DNA of 64,000 nt from a virus. The notes below the pieces were generated by a model. The model was not told where the DNA came from. It saw only the letters and a program-made list of their open reading frames with translations, and did not search any database. Positions 8,420 to 16,512 of the stretch are shown piece by piece. The stretch covers positions 174,985 through 238,984 of the IMG/VR virus record IMGVR_UViG_3300042922_001182. One strand, 5' to 3'. The first letter of the stretch is position 1. Every line of letters begins with the position of its first letter. The position numbers and the translations under genes are program-made.

Positions 8420-8434
8420 CTATAATATGGTGTT
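8420..8434 (-). promoter_or_regulatory. Phage promoter motif, reverse strand
   Basis: Read on the minus strand it is CACCATATTATAGCC, close to the CACATATTAT consensus. It lies 24 nt upstream of the nuclease start at 8396, consistent with private transcription of that gene. Confidence 0.5.
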
Positions 8435-8497
8435 TCCACCAGAAGGGCGAAGGCCAACAAAACCATAACTTCGCAGAGCCAACAGGAGGAAAGACGG

Positions 8498-8926
8498 ATG
8501 GCAGACGAAATCGTGCCCGAGTACCAGAAGGAGGAGTTCTTCCTCCAGGTGGGCGACTTCAAGAAGGCCAACTCGGTGACCAAGAACCTAGCCCTCGCGA
8601 GGGTGCTGCAGACCCTCATCATCCTGATGCCGGGCACCTACCCCAACGCCCCCGACATGGGCGTCGGGATCGAGCAGTACCTCTTCGAGTTCCTGGACGG
8701 CGTGACCATCCAGCAGCTCACCCAGAGGCTGCGGGACCAGATCGACACCTACATCCCCAACAACGACATCAACGGGATCGAGATCCAACCGATCAAGGGC
8801 CCCGACGGCAAGACCAACACCCTGGGAATGATCTTCACGCTGGGGAATTCGGAACAGGTGGCCTTGGCCTTCGACCTGGCCGCATCCCGCAAGACCAAGG
8901 TGGTCTCCCGCGTCGTCCTCGCCTGA
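8498..8926 (+). CDS. gp25-like baseplate wedge protein
   Basis: The 142-residue protein has the size and pattern of the GPW/gp25 family: an N-terminal strand region, the segment LMPGTYPNAPDMGVGIEQYL (about residues 45-65), then FEFLDGVTIQQLTQRLRDQI helix and two final beta strands around NDINGIEI and TLGMIFTLG. Family members are baseplate wedge components of contractile tails and contribute to sheath initiation. The start follows ACAGGAGGAAAGACGG. It precedes the large gene at 9027 in the same direction and no CATATTAT motif lies upstream. Confidence 0.65.
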   Translation: MADEIVPEYQKEEFFLQVGDFKKANSVTKNLALARVLQTLIILMPGTYPNAPDMGVGIEQYLFEFLDGVTIQQLTQRLRDQIDTYIPNNDINGIEIQPIKGPDGKTNTLGMIFTLGNSEQVALAFDLAASRKTKVVSRVVLA

Positions 8927-9026
8927 CGAGTTTTAAAGAAAAAGGCATGGGGCCAACAACAGCAGTAGGGCCGCCCTGGGCCTGACCCACCGTGGCACAA
9001 CACCACAGGAAAGGATTCGAGGAAGT

Positions 9027-10550
9027 ATGGAAAGCTTCGACAACACCAACCCCCAGGCCGGGGCGGACTCCACCCCGGCCGGAACCCCCATGTACGGTAG
9101 CGATCAGGCTGAGCCTCCTTTCGCCCGTCCCAAGGCCAGCGAGCCCCAGCAGGCTCCGGCCTACGACCCTCCGTTCGAGAGGAACGCCGGTGTCCCGCTT
9201 CCCGGAGCCACCCCTCTGAAGCAGCTCGTGGAGAAGCAGCAGAGCGTGGCTCCCGTCCAGGGCTACGTCGTCGACATCGACAACGCCCCGGAGGAGACCC
9301 CCGAGGAGATCATGGGAACCGTCTCCGGCTACCTGGAGGCCTACGACAACCTCTTGGGAGAGACCCCGACCAAGAGCCAGGAGCCTTCTGCCCCGGCGGT
9401 CGAGCGGGAGCCCGTCGTCCACGCTCCGACGACCCCTCCCCCTGTGGTCGAGCAGAAGAAGGACGAGATGTGGTCGGAGCCGGTCTCGCCTCCCCCTGTC
9501 CACAACCCGCCCCCGGATCAGCAGCCCGTCCTGGCCATCCAGCTCACCGAGGACGAGCGGCAGGAGCGAGAGAACGGCAAGATCACGACGCGCAACGTCT
9601 TCGACGGTCTGAACGTCTCGATCGACGTCAACAAGATCGTCCTCTCCGAGTCGAACAAGCTGGTCCAGATGACCTCCATGGAGTCGGTGTTCAACGCCGT
9701 GCCCACCATGAAGGTGATCCTCACCCAGTCCGGCTGGTGGGGTGAGATGTCGGCCCTCAGCATGGCGGAGATCAACTCCATCAACCTGTCGACGAACGAC
9801 CCCTACACGGACACCCGCCGCCAGTACCAGATCCTGCACAAGCACATCGAGTCCAGCAACCTGGGCAAGATCGGCTTCAACGACTTCCTGAAGGCCACCG
9901 CCTTCTACGACGTCGACAGCTTGTACTACGGCTGCTACTGCATGACGTTCCCCGGCGAGAACGAGTTCGAGATCACCTGCCCGTCGTGCCAGAAGAAGAC
10001 CGTCGCGATCATCACCAACAACAGCCTCTTCAAGCGCCCGTCGGCGGAGACGATCGCCAAGGTGAAGCAACTGCGCAACACGGTCGCCACCCCGCAGGAG
10101 CTGGTCGCCGCGTCGCTGCTCTCGGAGACGCACCGCGTCGCCCTGCCGGACAGCAAGATGGTCGTCGAGCTGCGTTCGCCCACGCTGGAGGACTACCTGG
10201 AAAACCTGAACGGCATCACCCCCGAGCAGGCCGACAAGTACGCCAGCGCCGTCGGCATCCGGGCCTTCGTCAGCCGCCTGTTCATGCTGGACATCCCCGC
10301 CACCAAGCGGGCCAACGAGCCCAGGTTCTTCGAGGTCCACGGCGACGTGCTGTTCGAGGCCCTGTGCCGCCTGAGCAAGGTCGACGGCAAGACCGTCAGC
10401 ACGGCCATCGAGGGGGACGTCAAGCGGTACATCATCGGCTACTCTCTGAAGCCGTTCCCCTGCCGCAACTGCAACGACACCATCCCGGAGATGCCCGTCA
10501 ACATGGAGCGCGTGCTTTTCACCCAGATCGCGAAGGAGGTGAGGTCCTAA
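9027..10550 (+). CDS. Large phage protein with two C-x2-C pairs, possible baseplate/tail assembly factor
   Basis: The 507-residue product has a disordered Pro/Glu-rich first 170 residues, then a folded helical domain. It contains CPSC at about residues 318-321 and CRNC near 480-483, which together could form one zinc site linking the two ends of the folded domain. It follows the gp25-like gene, as T4 gp26/gp51-type baseplate hub proteins do in some large phages; that assignment is only suggested by context. Its last codons contain a perfect Shine-Dalgarno sequence (AAGGAGGT) that serves no visible start, and a second frame continues downstream (see 10544-10720). Confidence 0.55.
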   Translation: MESFDNTNPQAGADSTPAGTPMYGSDQAEPPFARPKASEPQQAPAYDPPFERNAGVPLPGATPLKQLVEKQQSVAPVQGYVVDIDNAPEETPEEIMGTVSGYLEAYDNLLGETPTKSQEPSAPAVEREPVVHAPTTPPPVVEQKKDEMWSEPVSPPPVHNPPPDQQPVLAIQLTEDERQERENGKITTRNVFDGLNVSIDVNKIVLSESNKLVQMTSMESVFNAVPTMKVILTQSGWWGEMSALSMAEINSINLSTNDPYTDTRRQYQILHKHIESSNLGKIGFNDFLKATAFYDVDSLYYGCYCMTFPGENEFEITCPSCQKKTVAIITNNSLFKRPSAETIAKVKQLRNTVATPQELVAASLLSETHRVALPDSKMVVELRSPTLEDYLENLNGITPEQADKYASAVGIRAFVSRLFMLDIPATKRANEPRFFEVHGDVLFEALCRLSKVDGKTVSTAIEGDVKRYIIGYSLKPFPCRNCNDTIPEMPVNMERVLFTQIAKEVRS

Positions 10551-10720
10551 GGTTCAAGTACCGCAAGTACGCTGAACTTTTGGTCTCAATCATCGACCTA
10601 TTCGAGGGTCGCCTCCAGATAGAGCACGTCATGAACCAGCCGATGCCGATCGTGAAGGACATGATCGACGCTAAGATAAAGCAGATCGAGAAGGAGCGGG
10701 CCAAGATGCCCAAGGTGTAG
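10544..10720 (+). CDS. Orphan C-terminal frame, possible frameshift extension
   Basis: In the -1 frame relative to 9027-10550, a protein-like sequence runs across the stop at 10550: RFKYRKYAELLVSIIDLF then RLQIEHVMNQPMPIVKDM and a charged helical end. No ATG, GTG or TTG lies within a usable distance of the perfect AAGGAGGT at 10533-10540; the first in-frame TTG is at 10580. It is therefore either a -1 frameshift extension, with the internal Shine-Dalgarno as stimulator, a gene with a non-canonical start, or a sequence error. Contractile- and long-tailed phages often make tail assembly chaperones by frameshift. Confidence 0.5.
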   Translation, partial: VLRFKYRKYAELLVSIIDLFEGRLQIEHVMNQPMPIVKDMIDAKIKQIEKERAKMPKV

Positions 10721-10760
10721 GTCCGCTCCCCTCCCACCCACAGAAAGAGAAAGAAAGTCA

Positions 10761-11087
10761 ATGAGCACCAACGAGCAGAACGCCCCCGAGCAGAACGACG
10801 AGCAGAACGCCCCCGAGCAGTCCCCTCCTCCCGTCGAGCTGAACCTGGAGCTCTACAGCGCCACCGTCGTCGCTCAGGACGGTAGCAGCGCCCAGACGGC
10901 GCAGCTGTGGCCCAACCGTGGGACCGCCCTTGCCGAGGCCGAGGCCATGGCCGACCGAGCCAAGGTCGCCATCGTCAAGGTCGACGTCGTCACCCACCGC
11001 ATCAACAGCTCCGTCGTGGAGGCCCTGTCGCAGCACATCGCGGCCCTCCGAGCCCAGATGGCCGAGCAGCAGCAGCCGCAGGGCTAG
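10761..11087 (+). CDS. Small acidic unknown protein with N-terminal repeat
   Basis: The 108-residue product begins with a disordered Asn/Glu/Gln/Pro stretch containing EQNAPEQ twice, encoded by a 21-nt direct repeat at 10773 and 10800. The rest is a strand-helix-strand-helix domain (about 26-95) ending in a Gln-rich tail. No family recognised. It lies between the baseplate-like genes and the chaperonin and is followed closely by a tiny ORF. Confidence 0.5.
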   Translation: MSTNEQNAPEQNDEQNAPEQSPPPVELNLELYSATVVAQDGSSAQTAQLWPNRGTALAEAEAMADRAKVAIVKVDVVTHRINSSVVEALSQHIAALRAQMAEQQQPQG

Positions 11088-11098
11088 GAGGTAGAGCC

Positions 11099-11146
11099 AT
11101 GCTGACCTCCGATATCCGGGGTCTGACGGTAGGAGGTCGGCTATGA
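11099..11146 (+). CDS. Possible 15-codon leader peptide
   Basis: ATG 11099 follows a strong CTAGGAGGTAGAGCC site and encodes MLTSDIRGLTVGGRL, ending in a TGA that overlaps the ATG at 11143 (ATGA). The next gene has its own GGAGG inside this ORF. The arrangement suggests a translated leader that couples to 11143-11538. It could equally be a chance ORF. Confidence 0.4.
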   Translation: MLTSDIRGLTVGGRL

Positions 11147-11538
11147 ACATCGAGCTCTACCGTTCGGTGACAGGCGGGAGCGGCGACGTCAACGAGGACA
11201 GGGACCGCCTTCTCAAGGGCTTGAGCTTCACCAGCAACTTCAAGCGACTGGAGCAGGCGGTCAACCTCCTTCTCGAATACAGCCTCTTCTCCGTGGCCTC
11301 CAACTTCAGACCGGGTGAACTGGAAGAGTATCCCCAAGAGGCGAAGCTGGAGAGCGTCCGTCTGGACTTCTCCAGCTACGAAGACGCCGAGGCCCTCTAC
11401 GAGAGGATGTCCTCCGGCGCAATCCCCCAGGTGACACCCCTCCGGTACGTCGTCCTGCACCAAGACAGCATCTACCTCTACCTCCACAACGAGGAAGAGC
11501 ACGGTGTCGAGGCCACCGAGTACTCCGTGGCACTGTAA
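11143..11538 (+). CDS. Unknown small phage protein
   Basis: The 131-residue soluble protein starts at ATG 11143 behind GTAGGAGGTCGGCT. It has a helical N-terminal half and a C-terminal half of alternating strands. No motif recognised. It may be translationally coupled to the tiny ORF before it, and ends just before the hairpin preceding the chaperonin gene. Confidence 0.5.
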   Translation: MNIELYRSVTGGSGDVNEDRDRLLKGLSFTSNFKRLEQAVNLLLEYSLFSVASNFRPGELEEYPQEAKLESVRLDFSSYEDAEALYERMSSGAIPQVTPLRYVVLHQDSIYLYLHNEEEHGVEATEYSVAL

Positions 11539-11551
11539 GGGCGAAAGACCT

Positions 11552-11581
11552 CCGCTGCAAGGCCAATGCGCCTTGCAGCGG
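11552..11581 (+). other. Stable hairpin before the chaperonin gene
   Basis: A perfect 12-bp stem (CCGCTGCAAGGC/GCCTTGCAGCGG) with a 6-nt loop is not followed by a T-run, so it is unlikely to be an intrinsic terminator. It lies 47 nt before the chaperonin start and may be an RNA-processing site or 5' stabilising element. Confidence 0.5.
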
Positions 11582-11627
11582 AATGGTTCTCCACACTATA
11601 CCAAGACAGGAAAGAGGAAAGACAACC

Positions 11628-13382
11628 ATGTCCCAGAAAAAGAAGACCGACGTGGACAGGAAGATGCCGTTGGAGGAGACCTTTATCACCTCGAACGTCG
11701 TGACCGAGGCCGACACCCGTCGGCAGATCGGGGACACCCTGACCTTCGTCTCCAAGGCGCTCGCCAAGACGCTCGGCCCCTACGGCTCGACCACCATCGT
11801 CCACGATCGCGAGGCCATGGCCCACTTCATGACGAAGGACGGCTACAAGGTGCTCAACTCCATCCAGATCATGGAGGAGGTCCCGCGCACGGTTCTGAAC
11901 ATCATCACCCGCGTCAGCCGGACCCTGGTCCGCACGGTGGGCGACGGATCGACGTCCTCGATCGTGGTTTCCAACAACCTCTACCACCGGATCGCCAAGC
12001 TCCTCCAGAAGTACTCCATCGCCCCCAAGGACATGGTGGACGCGCTCACCCTCGCCTCCCAGATGCTCGCCGACCTGATCGACAAGAAGGCGTACCAGAT
12101 CCCCGACCTCGACACCGAGGAGGGGCTGGAGCTGGTCGCGTGCGTTGCCGCCGTGTCCACCAACAACGACCTGGCGTCGGGCGACCTCGTCGCCAAGATC
12201 TTCCAGGAGATCGGCCGACACGGCTTCGTCACCATCGACGACAACTTCTCCGAGACCGACGAGTACAAGATCACGAACGGCCTGGAGCACAACCGGGGCT
12301 GGATCGACTCTGTCTTCATCAACGACCACAACCGCAGGTCGGTAGAGTTCGAGAACGCATTCGTCCTCCTGGTGGACGACTTCATGACGCAGAACGACCT
12401 CCAGGTGCTGGCTGAGATGATGACAGAGATCGTTGTCAATAACCGCTCTCCCATGGTCATCGTGGCACGCGGCTTCGACGATGCCACGACCAAGTTCTTC
12501 CGGGACAACAAGGTGAGCAGCCCCACGCTCCCCATCTGCGTGGTGGACATCGCCATGTCGAGCAAGGACCACCTGGAGCGCTTCGAGGACATCGCGGCCT
12601 TCATCGGCGGGCGACCCCTCCGCAAGAGCCAGGGCGAGAAGCTGAGCGAAATCAGCCCTGAGGAGCTCGGCATCGTGAAGGCCTTCAGCAGCGACGAGCT
12701 GAAGACGCGCTTCGTCGGCGGTCGGGGCGTCGCCACGGCGAAGCTGAACGAACGCGTGGAAAAGCTCAAGGAGAAGATCCAGGAGCTCTCCGGCGTCAGC
12801 GACCGGGTCAACCGGGACGCCGAGATCCGACTGGTGGAGAAGCGCATCGCCGCGCTGACCTCCGGGATGGCCGTCCTCCGGGTCGGCGGCGCGACGGACT
12901 CCGAGCGGAGCGCCCGCAAGGACCTGTTCGAGGATGCCGTCTACGCCGTCCAGAGCGCCCTGCGCCACGGCATCGTCATGGGCGGCACCCTGGCGGTCCC
13001 GCACATCATCGCCTCCACCCCTACCATCTACGGCGACTTCGCCAACCTGGTGAGGGAGCGCGAGATGCTGCCCACCGTCGAGAAGCTGAACGACTTCAGC
13101 AAGGACTTCCTGGAGTGCATCCTGAAGTCGTTCAAGATGTCGTTCCGCCAGGTGCTGCTCAACTCCGGCATGAAGGAGAACGTCGCCGATGACAACGTGA
13201 ACCGCTGCGTCACCGGGGGCGTAATCTACAACCTCAGCACCCGGGAGTTCGAGCCGTGGGAGGAGACCTCGATCGTGAACTCGGCGGACACGGAGAAGGA
13301 GATCATGAAAGCGGCCTTCTCCATCATCTCGCTCCTCGCAACGTCGAACCAATTCCTTGCCTCCCGGCCGGGGACGCTCTAA
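11628..13382 (+). CDS. groL: GroEL-like (group I) chaperonin
   Basis: The 584-residue product is full length for a group I chaperonin (GroEL is 548). ATP-site aspartates are all present: TKDG (D71), GDGSTS (D106) and the FEDA motif (D436), corresponding to E. coli D52, D87 and D398. The apical domain is recognisable from GRHGFVTIDD through LEHNRGWIDS and FVLLVDDFM, and EDIAAFIGG matches the EDIATLTGG region. The C-terminal GGM tail is absent. No GroES is visible here; the phage EL chaperonin works without one, so this may be similar. It would fold phage proteins in the cytoplasm. Confidence 0.93.
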   Translation: MSQKKKTDVDRKMPLEETFITSNVVTEADTRRQIGDTLTFVSKALAKTLGPYGSTTIVHDREAMAHFMTKDGYKVLNSIQIMEEVPRTVLNIITRVSRTLVRTVGDGSTSSIVVSNNLYHRIAKLLQKYSIAPKDMVDALTLASQMLADLIDKKAYQIPDLDTEEGLELVACVAAVSTNNDLASGDLVAKIFQEIGRHGFVTIDDNFSETDEYKITNGLEHNRGWIDSVFINDHNRRSVEFENAFVLLVDDFMTQNDLQVLAEMMTEIVVNNRSPMVIVARGFDDATTKFFRDNKVSSPTLPICVVDIAMSSKDHLERFEDIAAFIGGRPLRKSQGEKLSEISPEELGIVKAFSSDELKTRFVGGRGVATAKLNERVEKLKEKIQELSGVSDRVNRDAEIRLVEKRIAALTSGMAVLRVGGATDSERSARKDLFEDAVYAVQSALRHGIVMGGTLAVPHIIASTPTIYGDFANLVREREMLPTVEKLNDFSKDFLECILKSFKMSFRQVLLNSGMKENVADDNVNRCVTGGVIYNLSTREFEPWEETSIVNSADTEKEIMKAAFSIISLLATSNQFLASRPGTL

Positions 13383-13394
13383 CCTCCGCTTCTC

Positions 13395-13446
13395 GGGGCC
13401 TCAATGCGAGGCCCTGCGGCAATTTGCGGGAAAAGCGTGCTTTTTT
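13395..13446 (+). terminator. Hairpin region after the chaperonin gene
   Basis: GGGCCTC/GAGGCCC with loop AATGC forms a strong stem; a weaker GCAATTTGC element and a run of six T follow about 25 nt later. It probably ends the chaperonin transcript, although the T-run is not directly adjacent to the main stem. Confidence 0.45.
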
Positions 13447-13539
13447 GTTCGGGTCGGGGTATAATGCGGGGGCCGGGGTGTGAGGTAGAGCCTGCTACCC
13501 TCCCCGGCACCCGCCTCGGGGCAATCCCCCGCATCGACT

Positions 13540-13550
13540 GTATATTATAC
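13540..13550 (+). promoter_or_regulatory. Phage promoter motif variant
   Basis: GTATATTATAC matches the TATATTAT form of the motif, about 65 nt upstream of ATG 13616. It lacks the GTGAC block. The 233-nt gap 13383-13615 otherwise contains the hairpins described above. Confidence 0.45.
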
Positions 13551-13615
13551 CCTCGATGCGTAACACCGCAAACCCTGGCGGGCAGAACGCACATTCCACA
13601 GGAAGGACAACCGTA

Positions 13616-14446
13616 ATGGCAAGCGAAAGACGGATCTACACCCCGAACGATGAGGTTTGGGATATGACCATTGGTCAGCTCCTGCAGAACCCCACCGGCT
13701 GGGGCTCGGCCGCCGTCGGGAACCGCGAGCGGATCAAGAAGGACCTGGCCGACAGGTTCCAGGTGCTGATGGTGAAGGCCAAGGGCGAGATCGTCCACCA
13801 GGTCTACACCGACGGCGACGACTTCGTGGTTCACCTGCGCGTTCCTTCGGAGACCATCGAGGGTCTCAAGTACGACGTGGTCCTGCGCCTCCACCCCGAG
13901 ACGGCCGACCAAGCCCTATCGGACTACCGGATGACGCTGTTCTCCAACAGCCCTCACTTCGTCTTCACGTACGCGTACGTGCTGAACCAGAAGGGCTCAT
14001 TGGAGGAGACGGTCAAGGGCAAGATGTCCAGCAAGGCGCTGGACGAGGAGCCCAAGATCAGGAACCCGATCGAGACCTGGGGCTTCGAGAAGAGCACGTA
14101 CTTCGCCTGCCTGTACCTCCGGCACTCCATGCGCACCCGCTCTAGGAATGCCATGGCCAAGGACTCCCTCAAGCTCAACCGGAAGCTGCTCCTGGCGAAC
14201 GTCAAAACGTCGGAGGCGAAGATGGTCGAGTACAAGCAGAAGGAGAAGGAGGCCAAGGAGGCCCGGAAGTCCAAGAAGGCGGCTGCGGCCGGTCGTAATG
14301 CCACCAGGGGGCTGGGGCAGGAGGCCGGGGCAGAGGGCCGCGTCGGGAAGGTCAGGGAGGCCCCCGGCGCTGCTGGTCGTCAGGTCAAACAGTCCAAGTC
14401 GGTCGGTAAGACCGGACGGACCCAGCGCAAGCGCCCTACCCGCTAG
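13616..14446 (+). CDS. Conserved-looking phage protein with basic tail
   Basis: Start is ATG 13616 after GGAAGGACAACCGTA; an upstream in-frame ATG at 13556 has no ribosome site. The 276-residue protein has a mixed alpha/beta body (about 1-200) and a Lys/Arg/Ala-rich, probably disordered C-terminal 75 residues that could bind nucleic acid. No family was recognised. It is followed by another conserved-looking gene at 14487, so the two may work together. Confidence 0.55.
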   Translation: MASERRIYTPNDEVWDMTIGQLLQNPTGWGSAAVGNRERIKKDLADRFQVLMVKAKGEIVHQVYTDGDDFVVHLRVPSETIEGLKYDVVLRLHPETADQALSDYRMTLFSNSPHFVFTYAYVLNQKGSLEETVKGKMSSKALDEEPKIRNPIETWGFEKSTYFACLYLRHSMRTRSRNAMAKDSLKLNRKLLLANVKTSEAKMVEYKQKEKEAKEARKSKKAAAAGRNATRGLGQEAGAEGRVGKVREAPGAAGRQVKQSKSVGKTGRTQRKRPTR

Positions 14447-14486
14447 TATTCCCCCTCAACCCCCAGAAGGGAAGGAACATCATCAC

Positions 14487-15938
14487 TTGCAAGAGACCGT
14501 AGAAATCAGAGAATCCGGGAAGATCATCGCGATCGACTTCTCCACCCCGTTCAAGCACGACCTTGAGCACCTTCACGAGTTCAGCCTCGCTCCGAAGCGC
14601 AACTTTGCCAACATCGCCGACTCCATCAAGGAGATCCTCGGCTATGTTATCGGGCGCAGCGAATCCGTGTTGTACGGCTTCCTCCACTTGCAGAACCGTC
14701 TGCAGGACGAGGACGTCATCCTCTCGGAGGAGGAGGTCGCGGACCTGGTGATGTCGGAAATCGTCAACGACGACGCCCGAGCCATCATCGACGAGCACAT
14801 CGAGTCCACCTACTCGGTGAACCTGGACGAGATGACCAAGACGACCAAGAAGGTCAACGAGGAGCTCCAGTTCACCGACATGCACGCCCGCATCATCCTG
14901 AAGGCGAGCATGGCGATGCGCCTGTCCATCCCGGCGCTCACCCAGTATCTACACGTCTACCAACTCGGCAAGTCCGAGAACCTGTTCTTCAACGTCTTCA
15001 GCCGGATCATGGACGCCTTCACGCCGGAGGGTTACGACGCCAAGGCCAAGATCATGAAGCTGACCGGGTCGATCCTGTCGTCCACCCGGTACAGCGACAA
15101 GGTGCTGTGGGCGTACCTGAAGAACATGGCGCTCGACATCCAGACGCTCCACCGGGAGTTCTTCAAGAAGCTGCTCGTCAATGTGCTCCCCAAGCTCAAG
15201 GTCGATCAGAACGTCGTCCCCTACCTCCACGTCACGATCAAGAACCAGATCGACTTCCTGTTCCGCTCCAAGTTCGCCGTCTCCTACAAGTCGGTGAACA
15301 TGATGGAGTCGGACTCGGAGGGCCTGACGGAATTCGACAAGTTCGAGTCCCAGATGGCGATGGTGGACGAGGGCATGTCGGTCATCTCGAAGGACTCCAT
15401 CTCGGAGGAGATCGAGAACACCGCCCGCGCTATCGGAACCACGCTCACGGTCCAGGAGCTGGAGTACTTCCGGGAGCGCATCGTCATCAACAAGACGCAG
15501 ACCAACCTCGTGTTCACCTTCTTCAGCAAGTTCGTGGGCGATTACTTCGACCTGTACAACTGCTCGAAGGACGAGTACGTGGCGCTCTGCGTGCTGACCC
15601 GCAAGTGGCTCCAGAAGAACGGCTACCGCTACCTGTGGCAGTACGTCACCGGTATCCCGGACGAGCTCCGGGAGCGGAAGACGATCAACAAGAAGGAGTT
15701 CATGGACCGACTGCTGTCGTCGCGCCAGTACAAGTCGCTCTTCGACCAGCAGTACAAGCACACGGTCAGCAACATCGTCGACAGCGGCGTCATCCTCAAG
15801 ACGATCGCCACCCTGAAGGCGAACAAGTTCTACAACATCCCGGACATGGAGGAGGGCTCGGACGTCATGGCCGAGATCGATCCCAAGATCGAGGACCTCA
15901 GCGCGGAGTTCTTGAACTTCGTGGCTGCGGCGGTCTAG
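14487..15938 (+). CDS. Large helical phage protein of unknown function
   Basis: The open frame extends far upstream (14148), but that part overlaps the basic tail of the previous gene in another frame. The first good start is TTG 14487 behind GAAGGGAAGGAA, giving 483 residues starting (M)QETVEIRES. The product is almost entirely helical with no membrane segment. Around residues 240-300 it has many charged and aromatic residues. No catalytic motif is evident. Size and position between chaperonin and primase suggest a core phage function, structural or replicative. Confidence 0.55.
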   Translation: MQETVEIRESGKIIAIDFSTPFKHDLEHLHEFSLAPKRNFANIADSIKEILGYVIGRSESVLYGFLHLQNRLQDEDVILSEEEVADLVMSEIVNDDARAIIDEHIESTYSVNLDEMTKTTKKVNEELQFTDMHARIILKASMAMRLSIPALTQYLHVYQLGKSENLFFNVFSRIMDAFTPEGYDAKAKIMKLTGSILSSTRYSDKVLWAYLKNMALDIQTLHREFFKKLLVNVLPKLKVDQNVVPYLHVTIKNQIDFLFRSKFAVSYKSVNMMESDSEGLTEFDKFESQMAMVDEGMSVISKDSISEEIENTARAIGTTLTVQELEYFRERIVINKTQTNLVFTFFSKFVGDYFDLYNCSKDEYVALCVLTRKWLQKNGYRYLWQYVTGIPDELRERKTINKKEFMDRLLSSRQYKSLFDQQYKHTVSNIVDSGVILKTIATLKANKFYNIPDMEEGSDVMAEIDPKIEDLSAEFLNFVAAAV

Positions 15939-15956
15939 CGCCGGAACGGCAAAGGA

Positions 15957-15982
15957 GAGGGGGAGGGCTTCGGCCCTTCCCC
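15957..15982 (+). other. UUCG hairpin without T-run
   Basis: GGGGAGGGC/GCCCTTCCCC closed by a TTCG tetraloop lies between the stop at 15938 and the gene at 16015. There is no following T-run, so it may be a processing or stability hairpin or a weak terminator. Confidence 0.4.
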
Positions 15983-16014
15983 AACCAACTTCCCCTAGGA
16001 CAAGGAAACTCAAC

Positions 16015-16512
16015 ATGAACGTATTCGGTAAGAAGCGCTACAACGCCTACACCAGGCCCTGGACCGTGGGTAGCGTGCTGCACATGCTCGGGGACGGCCA
16101 GCTGATCCTGGACGCGCCCTACCAGAGGGGCCACGTCTGGTCCCAGGAGCAGCAGGAGCGGCTCATCGACTCCCTGGCATCCGGCCTGGGCATCCCGCCT
16201 ATCTACATCCGCGAGCTGGATGCGGGCGAGCAGGCGTGGATAGAGGTGATCGACGGCAAGCAGAGGATTACCGCCCTGCAAGCCTTCGTCCGTGGTGAGT
16301 TCGCCTACAAAGGCCACCTCTACCCGGACCTTCCCAGGTCCCAGCAGAGGTTCTTCGAGGCCATCGGCTTCGGGGCGCTCTCCCTAAAGGAGATCACCGA
16401 CGAGGAGGCGTGGGAGGTCTTCAGGCGGGTGAACTTCTGCGGGGTGCCGCAGGACACGCTGTCCTTCGAGGAGAGGCTCCACGACTACCTAGCAAAGAAA
16501 GCAGACCAATGA
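16015..16512 (+). CDS. Stand-alone DUF262 (GmrSD N-terminal/ParB-like) domain protein
   Basis: The 165-residue protein contains the DUF262 signatures: PYQRGHVWSQEQQERLIDSL (about residues 39-58), PPIYIREL and VIDGKQRITALQAF (about 80-95). DUF262 is the NTP-dependent N-terminal part of GmrSD-type modification-dependent restriction enzymes, but also occurs alone. Here the HNH partner domain is missing, so restriction activity is not expected from this protein alone. It overlaps the next gene by ATGA and leads a run ending in primase, which suggests a DNA-related role. Confidence 0.8.
   Translation: MNVFGKKRYNAYTRPWTVGSVLHMLGDGQLILDAPYQRGHVWSQEQQERLIDSLASGLGIPPIYIRELDAGEQAWIEVIDGKQRITALQAFVRGEFAYKGHLYPDLPRSQQRFFEAIGFGALSLKEITDEEAWEVFRRVNFCGVPQDTLSFEERLHDYLAKKADQ

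Noticed and set aside
8947-8985. 12-codon ORF between the gp25-like and 9027 genes
   Set aside because: Low-complexity, no ribosome site and no coupling.
13460-13465. Perfect TATAAT as a host sigma-70 -10 box
   Set aside because: No -35 element at the right distance; it lies in the hairpin-rich gap and is not followed by a gene at normal spacing. The TATATTAT at 13541 fits better.
16015-16512. Complete GmrSD-type restriction enzyme
   Set aside because: Only the N-terminal DUF262 part is present, with no HNH half in this or the next gene.
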